Assembly (NCBI RefSeq): GCF_008831285.2
Contig: NC_045141.1
Location: 23,896,742 to 23,960,741 of the forward strand
Direction: 5' to 3'
DNA from: Nymphaea colorata
Taxonomy: Eukaryota > Streptophyta > Magnoliopsida > Nymphaeales > Nymphaeaceae
DNA length: 64,000 nt
Position numbers and translations under genes: made by a program. Positions 1 through 10,045 of this stretch are shown here, one piece after another (the stretch's first letter is position 1; every line of letters begins with the position of its first letter). The notes beneath the pieces were generated by a model, which was given only the letters and a program-made list of their open reading frames with translations, was not told where the DNA came from and searched no databases.

Positions 1-1690
1 AAGGCAAAACGCTCAAAAGCAGGGCCAACAGGAAAAAACACACGCAATATCATTGATGTTCATAGATAACAACGGTGACCGGCCGCTTATAGAAAAAATA
101 AAAAAGGGTGGCAGAGATTTAGGGCTCCTCTAAAATAACGCCGTTTGGCAAACTGGTACGTCGCATCCAAAATTTTGTGTATTTGAGAAAAGGAAGAAAA
201 TTGTTGAACATGGAAAATTTTCTATGAAAGATGAGCATTATGAGAGGAAGAAAAAGCAAGAACTCGATGTCGATAGGAAGAAATTGGACATCTTCGGGAC
301 TCGATTTCAAGTTTTCAACGTATGTATCCATTTTGCGTTATAGTCACACAAAATCTTGCTTGACGAACCGACAAACAAGTATACCTTTTTCTCAAATTTC
401 CTTCTGATAATCAAGCTGGGGGTTAGGCAGATTCTTTTCGGATAACAGTTTCATCTATGAAGTCCATTGCATTATATACAGCTGCCAAAGGAGGCCAGTC
501 AGATGGCTTGTCTTCCTGCACTCAATTTGGATCGAAGCTCCTAAAATTGACCAGTCGCCGGAGAACCGGATTGAGTTCCTAATTAGGAGTCCACGTACAG
601 TGGCAACGATCTAGCACCATCCACTCGTCTCAACTCAGCACCATTCAACTTCTTCCCTTGATGCTTCCAACATGTCCCTTATCAGCACAGTTCCCATTTC
701 TTGGACGTCCCAATCAAAATCATTAGGCTTTGACATCTCTGCATTCTCTCCAATAATGCACTCTGTTTTGGAGTTGTTTAACGCAAATCAAACCACTGTC
801 AATCTGTGCAGTAAAAAAGTCTCCCTAACGTTTCTGCTTTGTGGCGGAAGAAGACCAATGGCTCCGGAACTGAGCTGATGACGTAAACAACCACCTTCAT
901 TTCAGAGTTGCTTGATCCATGAAAGCATGCTTTTTCGTTTCCTTTTGACGGATCCAATTACAGAAGCAACTAATACCCTTTACGGAACACAATTTAGAGG
1001 GTGAATTGTAGTCGTGTACATCCTCTTCTGTATGTGTTCTGATGCACAATAAAATACGTCACCACCAATCATAATCGTCAGTAATTGCAAGCACCATCTT
1101 GTGTGACAAACAATGCCGTGTGACAGCCTTGGAATGGCTTCAGATGGCGTCGTGAGCCAGTTCAGTGCTAATGATGGCGTGTGGGACAAAGGCGAACCAC
1201 GCCAATGAAGGTGCACAGGGGCCGACTTCAGCCCGCGCCAGGCCAGTCCGAACCCCGCCCGGCATAGATCGGCCAGCCAGTCGAGCCCAAAAGGACTTGG
1301 ACCGAGCTCGTTTAGAGATGAGACTGTGTGGGCAAATGCCCACATATCTCTCGGCATGCTCAGATGCTCGACCCAGATTCCCCTCCGACATTGTGGAAAA
1401 ACCCTTCCATTGAGACTTGTAAAAATGATATCCCCAACTGTCAAAAACATATTAATTTTTTGCCAAGCAACTTGCAAGAACATGCCTCTTCTTCTTTTGT
1501 AAGGCATTGCTTATGCAATGATTAAAGATTGCATAATTAAAGAAAAGTAAAAAAAATAATAATAAATAAATAAATAAAAAGTATAGAAATAGGTGAGAGC
1601 ATCATCGACCGACTTTTTCATCCATAATCATGGGTATGGTGAGGAGTGTGTAAAAAGAAGAGTGTGTTGAGTGGTGAGCTGCTTGGGTTG
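1..1690. other. Intergenic, no gene recognised
   Basis: Reading frames of up to about 175 codons cross 980-1507 on the minus strand, but they overlap others on both strands, show no family motif and have no convincing splice or start context. I treat them as chance. The only structured item seen is the inverted repeat at 1327-1344, listed separately. Confidence 0.6.
1327..1344. repeat. Short palindrome related to those at 22.9 and 40.5 kb
   Basis: The sequence TGTGGGCAAATGCCCACA is an 8-bp inverted repeat around a central AA. Nearly the same palindrome occurs at 22936-22955 and 40451-40470, where it sits inside repeats resembling small DNA transposons. It is probably the remnant of a dispersed repeat rather than a gene-specific site. 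Confidence 0.5.
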
Positions 1691-1698
1691 GGTGATAG

Positions 1699-1969
1699 TA
1701 GAGGTGGGCATCGGGCCGGGTCGAACCCACTCGGTTCGGTAAAATCGGGTCTGGAATGGCCCATCAGGCCAGGCTTTACCCAACTTGGCACGATTATAAT
1801 AAAATAATGTTTTTTAAATTATAAAATAATTTTTTAAATGTAAAATATATTTGTTAATAATAAATATATATTATTAAAATAAAAAATTAAAAAATATATA
1901 TCTTTTAATTCTTAACGGACCGGGCTGGGCTAACCTGGGCAGGCCCATCGGGCCCGGGGCCTAGCCCTA
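1699..1969. mobile_element. hAT-like MITE, 271 bp, with flanking direct repeat
   Basis: The element has GC-rich ends and a very AT-rich middle (about 1790-1910). The left end reads TAGAGGTGGGC and the right end, on the minus strand, reads TAGGGCTAGGC: 8 of 11 positions agree as terminal inverted repeats. It is flanked by GGTGATAG (1691-1698) and GGTGATAA (1970-1977), an 8-bp direct repeat with one mismatch, as expected for hAT superfamily insertion. There is no coding capacity, so it is non-autonomous. Superfamily assignment is inference from TIR shape and duplication length. Confidence 0.65.
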
Positions 1970-1984
1970 GGTGATAAAGTTATT

Positions 1985-4900
1985 GCTCATTTGGTCAGCA
2001 AGGTGTGTCTTGTTTTGTAAGTAAGGTAGCTCATTACATCAGCTAGTGAGGTGAATGTTCATGGTTTAAGTGTTGTTGATGTTGGTTTAAGTGTTGATGC
2101 ACATGTTACGTTGTTGTTGCTTGGTTAAGTTTATTTTGTGAACTTTATTGGTGTTGTTATTAACATCCTATTAAGTATACTTTGTCAAGTTTATTGTTAA
2201 GAATTATTCTAGACGTCGAAATTATGTCGGTTTTTCTCTGCATTAATTTGGGTTTGGATCTAAGTTACATCTAGGGCCCACATTTGTTACCCAACACTTG
2301 GTTCATAGAATGTGTAAAATTCTAGAGTGAAAGCCATGACTGCACCAAGATAAGCATGACTGTGGCCTGTGGGTGGGTCTGTAGCATGGAAGGAGCCTGG
2401 GGGGTTGAAAGTCTGGCCAGTACTTCTTCTCAATTATCTTGGGATTTGCGATGGTTAATGCAATCTTTGTATTTGCTTCTTATGTGAAATACAACGTTTA
2501 TGCAAGGATAAATTGCAAATTTCACATGGAATAGTGGAATACAATGTCCCGACCGAAACACTCTTGTCAGGTCAATCCACATCCCCATAGAGAAGAGACC
2601 AAGTTTTGTATGATGCCGCCATGTATATAAAACCAGTGTATGTTAGATGTGAACCTTAGTATAAATCTACATATTTATTTTCATGTTCAAACATTGCACA
2701 TGTATGTGCATGAGATAAAAAGTGTATGTGATAAGAAATAGGTATGAGATGATGCTTAGATATGAGGTAACAAATACATATAACAGATGTAGGAAATAAT
2801 TCTTTAGATAAATATGAGATCATGTGCATGAGATAACAAAAGATTTATGAGATAATGAGATAACGCTAAACATAGGTATAAAATAGTGTTTATGAAATAA
2901 TAAAAAAATTTATGAGATAATGGTATGAGCTGGACAAAAAAACGAATATGTTTTTTTTTATCACTTAGAAGGACATATTAGTTATAACTATATGCATATA
3001 CTCATAAATTTTATGTTTATCCAATTTTCAAATCTTTTGTTTATGGTTTTTTTTTTTGTCATTAAAGAAAACCTTTTTGTATTGTATTAATCATTGCACA
3101 TCTTTTATCATTACCAAAATGACGCATGGAAATTCAGACATCGGGCAGCGTATATAACTAACTCTGCACAGCGAATTCTCATCTCTTCCTGCATGTCCTT
3201 TCCATTTTTAGTCGGCCGCGAAATTCAAATTTCAAAGTTAGCAGTTTCGCATCGCGGAACAAGCTGTGGACACGTGGCTTACAGTGGACAACTAAAAGGG
3301 CCCCTCATATGTGCCAATCACCAACCTCAACCTCCACATGTATGATGTATGACCATGCATCATGTGCCACAGTTCACCTTCATGTGGCAGATTAGCCTAG
3401 CCGTGTTCCTTTCACGAAACTGGGTCTAGTGACACGCTCTTGGATTGGAAACGATTCCCTCATTTTGAATCATATATCCTCTTCATCACCTTTTTGTATT
3501 TTTTGTGTTTCTTCTTGTATGGGGATTCTCTTCATCACCTTTGCACTCAAGATGTATAAACTTCCTTATAATAGAGATGGAAACACGGATGGGACTGCTT
3601 GAGGCCAATTGACAGTCTCAGACGGCTCTTTCGCCCGCCACAAGAAGGGGAAGCAGCCTTCTTCCGAAGTTACGGGATATTGCCGCATTTCTTCTTAATC
3701 TAGATCCGTTCATAAATTATTTTCTCTTATTTGATCCTTAAGTTGGTCATTGAAGCCAAATTTGCTGATGAACAGTCTAAAAAGGGAACAGAAATTAATG
3801 AATTGGTCAGAACAGCCTATAGATATTCGCCAAACATCACAAATTTTTAGTATTGTCAACATGGTTTGTGGAGCACCGTTAAGGCAAAAGTTTTACCTTT
3901 CAGAAGGCGAAACTTTCTCCCAAATCTTAGGGAAGTGAAGAAAAAGCGGTCACTTTGCGAAAGCTTTGTGGTGCAATCAAAAGCGTAGGTTCCAGGATTT
4001 TTTGACAAAAGCTTCTTGTTGACTGTAGGCTACAGTTTTAGAAGCAGTCTCTTGGGAAGGTAAGGAATGGGTTCGAATCAGTCAAAAGGATTTTCCAGCT
4101 CCGTATTAATGAAGTGTTACTTAACCAGAGTGAATTTCAGCCTCTGTCTCGGATAAATTTCCCTGGGGCTAAACCATAGCCAGACACAACAGATGGAAGG
4201 ATACTCGAAGTTGGATCCAACTAAGTTCCAGTTTCGTTTGGAACTCAGATGAAAAGTTGGAAAGGGCACCAGAATCAGTTCATGCTTTGAATTTCGCTTT
4301 CTTTATAAGGTAGAACCAGTCTTAAATCGAGCTAGTACTCAAACAAATCTTGCCCACTGACCCATCTGCCATTCGTGACGAATACTTTTTTTTTTTTGCA
4401 TGCATAGGGCAGGAGACCTGATGTTATACATGGTAGCCTTCCATTTGCGAAAAAGAAAAATCACATTTGTCCTTGAGTTTCCAGACTTCCAGTTTCAAAA
4501 TTCTTGAACATAAACCAGCGTGGTTACATGTACATTTTTTCACATGCTTCTGTTTATATAGCACATGCAAAATAATATCAGGCGATTTATATGAACATTT
4601 GCAAGTAAATATACTTTTAGCTTTAGAGAAAAATGGATCTTCTAAATTCGTGTCTGAATTACTAACATTGACGAGTTCATCTTGCATTCAATTTGTTGCT
4701 TGAATTCAAAGTTTTCAGATAAAACAGTCGTTTGATGAAATGACATCATTACCTCTTGAGTGGCGGTCGCATGCCTCTGCGGGTGCTGTATATTCGACAT
4801 TAAGAGCTTGTCTGATGAGGGGGAAAGCAGGTGTTCCCAAGCACATGATCTCTGTTCTTGATGCTTTAGGAACTCAGGGAACAGTCCTGATCTGCTGTTG

Positions 4901-6580
4901 TGGATCATCTTTTCCAACGGTTCCACCGAATTGGTGAAACTGAACACGCTGTTCCACCAATCAAAATCAGAGCGTGTCACCTTCCGCGGCCAACCTGCTG
5001 CGCCCTCAGGCGATTTTGCTAAGGATGCAGTCAGATCAATCTGCAGAAATCTTTTATATTCCTTTGAAGAGCAACTTTTTCGCTATTATGCAGTCATATC
5101 ACTTTATCTCTGATGATTTTCTCGAGCACAACTTTCATTGAAATTTACACTTTTCATCATTTTCATTGCTTGGTCAATGTTCAAAGCCGAACCATATCTT
5201 ATCATTATTCTTCACATCTCTCGGTCTGCCAGATTCTAAAACGTTAGTGACTACATTCGCCCTTCCTGTCAGTGGCTTTATGTCGTTCTTTCAAACAAAT
5301 CAATCTAGGCTTCTCTTTTGTATTAATGAAGTGCTCTTTTTGAGCTGCAGATATGGATGTAAAGGGAATAAAATGCTGTGTTTTATGGACAAATTCATGC
5401 AATACCATGAGAATCAGACGCCACCAAGTGATCATGAATCTCAGGCCCGGGCAGGGTCTTGTCATAAAGGCATTTATACGTTTTTATATTTCTCATTTTT
5501 TGCCCTAATCCCCATGTTTAGCAGGGCCGGGCAGTTATTTTTTTCTTGTACTCTTGGTCTTCCACAGATAATGAAAAAAAAACAAAACCCTCTATGCGAC
5601 TGTAGACTTAGGAGACTTTCTTTCCAAACCACATAAATAATCCTTGTGTCTTTTCTTCTTCTTCATTTCTTCACTTGGTGTTGACGTGGGTGGAAAAGAG
5701 AGACGGCCTCATTCCTAACAGGGCCCTCAAAGGAGCTTAAGGCAAATCCATAAACACGCAGCACTAGCTACGTTGGTCCATGCATGCACCAATACGAATT
5801 TATTCATTTCAGGTCTCAAGAGATGGCGCGGAAAGAAGGAAGTCACATGGCCTTTGAAACGGATATGGTTTTTTTTTTCTCCTTGGAATTATAACGAAAG
5901 AAACCACCGATTCCGGGCGGTTGGAATAGATCCACAGTCCTGAATTATTAGTCTGCATTTGTACACAGTTTTGATCATGTCGAGACAGCATCAACAACGC
6001 CAGACTCGCCGCACCACATCTTTGGATGAGCTACACCAGGCTAACTGCTGATGGGCCAACCCGAGCCATCTACTGGTTACTTAGCAGCAGCGCGGCAGCG
6101 CCTAATTTCTCCTAGCTTGGGTTTCACAGGTAACTGATCTTAAGGTTACAAGTGCTTCAAACATAGATACAGGCAAAGATAAGTACAACTCTCTTGAAGT
6201 GATGAACGGTACAATATGGAGCTCCATTTTAGCATATCAAGTATCACCAAAGGTTGGTTAATAAATATATATATTTGTGCGGTTCAACATGGGTAAATTT
6301 GTGAGCTCCACCTATTGTAATAAATTGGCCATGATCAGCTGAGTAGAGCACTGTTACTGATTGGGGGGAAGGAATCGGTGCATGGCATCTAGTCCTTCCT
6401 TTTTGTGCAGGGAAAGAAAATGTTCCTGCTACACAACCCAACAAAAAGGCCAAAGCAGTGCATGGCCATGTGAGAACAGTTCGATGCACTACCAACAGAA
6501 AATCAAAGTCTAGTCTCAAATCTTCTGTTATAAAGCAAGTGAAACAAGACCTCCTCCTCTCAGATAACTAGCGAAACATC
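1985..6580. other. Intergenic, AT-rich, no gene recognised
   Basis: No frame here carries a recognisable domain. A stretch at about 2220-2300 looks faintly like the 3' end of an LTR followed by a primer-binding-site-like TGGTTCATAGAA. A GGGTTCGAATC box near 4068-4080 resembles a tRNA B box. Neither is strong enough to call an element. Confidence 0.5.
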
Positions 6581-6589
6581 AGTATTTTT

Positions 6590-6637
6590 ATAGACATGCA
6601 AAATAGTTTAAATTCTTAAACTATTTTGCATGTCTAT
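6590..6637. repeat. Perfect 22-bp inverted repeat with a 4-nt loop
   Basis: Positions 6590-6611 are exactly complementary to 6616-6637, leaving only ATTC as a loop. All 22 pairs match and pairing stops abruptly on the outside (T6589 against T6638). A transcript of either strand would fold into a tight hairpin. The loop is too short for an ordinary plant microRNA precursor, so a palindromic insertion or template-switch product is more likely. Confidence 0.9.
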
Positions 6638-7171
6638 TTCAGAAGGGTATGCTTATGGTGTTTTTACAGCCGCTGTCTACATCCTTGTTAATGGAATGAA
6701 GCCACGGCGTTCAATTTAATGTATTTTTGTCGTCATCGTTTCTGCTTCGTTTGATTTAATCCCTGCAGCAGCTCCGTGCTTGTTATTCCTCTCATTAAAG
6801 GCTCGTTAATCATCGATCGTCCCGAGCTCAGCAGTTTTTATGTTTATTTTCACTTGAACTTTAATCACTAAATATTTTCAATTTACCAATTAAAAACAAG
6901 AAACGTTTTCCTTGTCAATTACTTCGATTTGCAGTCGATGTTAACCAGGGAGGCTACTGTATTACAAAAATTTCACTCTTTAGCGGCACAAAAGCGTCAG
7001 CAAAGAGTGGACAATCGTGACGCAAGGATGTTGGCTACACCTTTAGCGTGAAAAGCAAAATGTCATTCAATTTGTTGGTAGGTGGATTGGCCATATGGAG
7101 CGGCCTCGTTGGGCTAGTTACTTGATTGACTGGATCTCCTTCTAGAAATATATATGCAGATTAGGGTTTAC

Positions 7172-7172
<1 letters not shown>

Positions 7173-7229
<57 letters not shown>

Positions 7230-7230
7230 T
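7173..7230. repeat. Compound microsatellite (TC)n(TA)n
   Basis: About 16 TC units run directly into about 12 TA units. The same TC-then-TA arrangement recurs, much longer, at 25679-25802. Confidence 0.95.
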
Positions 7231-7708
7231 ATTCAGTGTTCCACCACCAGAGCTTTCGTGACACTTGGTGCATAACGAGGGGAGTCTGCTCTAGCACACC
7301 ACCCAGCCGTTGTGCTCCCTTCCTTTTAGACCACCGAAACCGTTTTCTTCCCAACCACGCCGCCGCAGATTTGCTTTTGAACGGTTTCGAAAGATCGGAT
7401 GAAAAATAACTGAGAGTATTATTTTTGAACGAAAAAGTTGAAAGAACAATAAATCAAGCGTGTCAAAGCATGCAACTTCATCCTCAAAACTGTAGTCATT
7501 GACATTGCTATGTTTCGACCGTGTAGTGTGTGGCAAACATTGTCAACTAACTTATTGGCATCCCAAAACTGCTTGAAAACCAATAAAAAGCGGGCCTCCA
7601 AATAACTTGTAGTGTCCCTAATTCCATAAATTTGAAAACAACGGCTCCACCAACGCAAATAATTAACTCGTGCCGCAATTTTTATGCCTTGCCAATTTCA
7701 AATAATAG

Positions 7709-7747
7709 ACACACACACATACACATATATATATATATATATATATA
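7709..7747. repeat. Compound microsatellite (AC)n(AT)n
   Basis: A short imperfect run of AC units changes into an AT run. No gene is seen between here and about 8.7 kb. Confidence 0.9.
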
Positions 7748-8716
7748 ACGTTCGTCAACCATCATAGTTTATGAGATTACGAACTTACAACTTACAAAAA
7801 ATGCACTATTCAGTAGCGGAAACGAAAAAGAAATGGTGTCATTTGAAGCCCAGTTCGTTCAATCACCCATTAGATCATATGTGCAGTACCAAAAAAACAG
7901 TTGGGATTCCCAAGTCATTGTGCAAATGCATTTACTGGATTCCAACTCTTATAAAATATATTTTCCTTTTCATGTAGACCAACCAAGAGTTGCTGTCCTA
8001 AACAGTAGGTGTCGTCAAGCCCCAACTGTACCTAGCTTCCTCCTATTCACAACTTATCTCATACTATTGAATTACAACTTTTGTTGTGAGAGATAAAACG
8101 TTTAAGTTCATCCTGCCATATTTATTGGAGATCAAATGCCAAATGTGGGAAGGAAATATTTCTCCTTACTCATCCTTTCAAAAACACGCTTGTCCTTCCG
8201 ACGGGTGTAATGATTTAATATGATTTAACTTTCATTCAAACGCGCTACTTAAGTAAACCTCTTATTAAATGAAAGAAATTGAAGCATTGAGCACCGGAAG
8301 TTTGGGACTGCTTGTTCCACTTTCTTTTGGACTTTCCGGAACGCCGTAGGTGGGTACACCAAATCCGGTTATCTTCCAGGTGTAGCTATTTTTATTTACA
8401 GTGGCAGCATGTTTATTCAACAGTACATTCGCGATCGTCAAAGTTTGACGCAACCGATCCATCAAGATATTTCTCCTCCTTCCACGAACCCCAGTCGGTT
8501 TCTCTTCTTCCGAAATGGCACCACCTGGCTCCCTCTAAATCTCATCGACGTTGAAGCTGCTTGCTCCGCCGAATCAGATTGTGAGTCAGCAAGAACGATA
8601 CTCTCTCCGTGTAAATTATTCAAAAACTAACAGTAATGAAAGTAGTTAAAAGATCGAGCCCTCGCATTTTTCATTCGTAAAACGTTGGTTTCACTTATAC
8701 TGTAAAAAATATCATT

Positions 8717-9216
8717 TCAGGGAGCGCCTCCCTGTCTATAAGACGAAAGGGAACGGCCTAGACGGAGGAGCACCATTATTGGTGGTGGAACTGGTGGAGG
8801 AGAGGCGGCCCTCGGTTGACTGGTGGGAAACACGTCGGTGCCCTTCGTCTGAACCGGGAAACGGCCAAAACAACGAATGACACAACGAGGGACGGAGGAG
8901 TCGGGTCTCACTCGATATGACCGGAATCTGGTGATATCGTTCGAGGGAAGCCCAAGTGTCGGCGGCGATGGAAGAGGACGAAGGGTTGACGTCTCCCCCC
9001 ACGGGGACGGACGCGTGGATGGTCCTCATCCTGATTCGGCTCACCACGCGGGATCGGTCCACCGTCCCCGCTCCCTGCGGGCCGTCCATCTCCGAGATGC
9101 ACGGCTCTCGGATGTATCCGTGAAAATGATTGACCCTTGGTTGGGCGATCCGCGTACGCAAGTCCTTGAAATCGAAAGAGAGAGGAGATGAGGCTTTGGA
9201 GAAGGAAAAGGACCAA
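8717..9216. other. GC-rich island with long open frames, function unknown
   Basis: This stretch is much richer in G+C and in CpG than its surroundings. Frames are open on both strands at once (minus 8736-9161 and 8908-9216, plus 8877-9191). Simultaneous openness in several frames is what high GC alone produces, and none of the translations shows a family motif I recognise. It could be a gene fragment captured by a transposon, an exon of an unrecognised gene, or simply a CpG island. It ends 830 bp before the first transporter gene. Confidence 0.35.
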
Positions 9217-9915
9217 TCATTATATTAGTTCTATAAGGCCGTTCGAAACAAGCGAGGTTCAGGGTTCAAATCTCACTGCGCTCAGGCGGCTCGATCCGCT
9301 CTAGCTTCCACTCAACCACATGCGGACTTTCGAGCCAACTGTGATCGAATAGAAAGTTTAGTGAGCTTTCCTTTGGTAAACGTTGATTAGCCATGTAATG
9401 TTTGATGATCCTTCATTTCATTTTATGCACATGTCGTGCCCCGAACACAGACACTTGGCACACATCCGATGGATTAGTGTATGGTCTGCGCGGGCTGCCG
9501 ATAGAACGACACGTGCATAGTTTTCGTTGGTGGGTAGCACAAACCCCACATAATTTTTGATACAACAAAAAAGTGGATCGGGGATCCGGTGATTGCCAAG
9601 GCCCGATCAGGTGATATCCAGCCAACCTATCCTGGCCCCTTATCATGCAAGTTCGATTCAGAACCTCACGATTAAGAAACAAAAAAAAAAAAGTTGGGTA
9701 TTTTCATGAGTCCAGTTTGAAGGCCATGACCTAACCTGCTCTTTGGCGTTGTGTCTGATGTGGAGGAAAGTTGGATCACTTGAAGGATGTGATTTGATAG
9801 AATCCGCCATTGCCCAAGCCTATATGCATCCCATAATCCGTTTATCAAAAGATTAACTCCAAACCCAACAATTTAAAATATTAATATTATAACATATCAC
9901 TGTCGCTGGTTCCCC

Positions 9916-9922
9916 TATATAA
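9916..9922 (+). promoter_or_regulatory. TATA box of the first NPF6 gene
   Basis: TATATAA lies 124 bp upstream of the start codon at 10046, at a distance that leaves a leader of roughly 100 nt. The leader contains no upstream ATG. The flanking bases (GTCGCT, a few bases, then TTCCCC immediately before TATATA) are matched at the TATA box of the second NPF6 gene, which supports the call. Confidence 0.75.
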
Positions 9923-10045
9923 GGAGCCGCCCGACACTCCCCTCGACTCACCCCTTTCTCGCATCCGAGGCAGGAGAGAAGTTGCTGTTTTACCTTCCCT
10001 CCCCACCCCGCCCTCACCAAACCAGAAGAGGGGGGAAAAAAAAAA

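Noticed and set aside
980-1507. 175-codon open frame on the minus strand
   Set aside because: Overlapped by open frames on the other strand, no family motif, and composition looks like chance in a locally GC-richer patch.
4060-4100. GGGTTCGAATC, B-box-like
   Set aside because: Isolated motif without an A box or cloverleaf.
9233-9300. GGGTTCAAATCTCAC, B-box-like, possible tRNA or SINE
   Set aside because: No acceptor stem, no convincing A box at the right spacing and no defined right end.
9725-9760. Possible nitrate-responsive element (TGACCT ... CTCTT) upstream of NPF6 copy 1
   Set aside because: The second half-site has the wrong orientation and spacing relative to the known NRE pseudo-palindrome.
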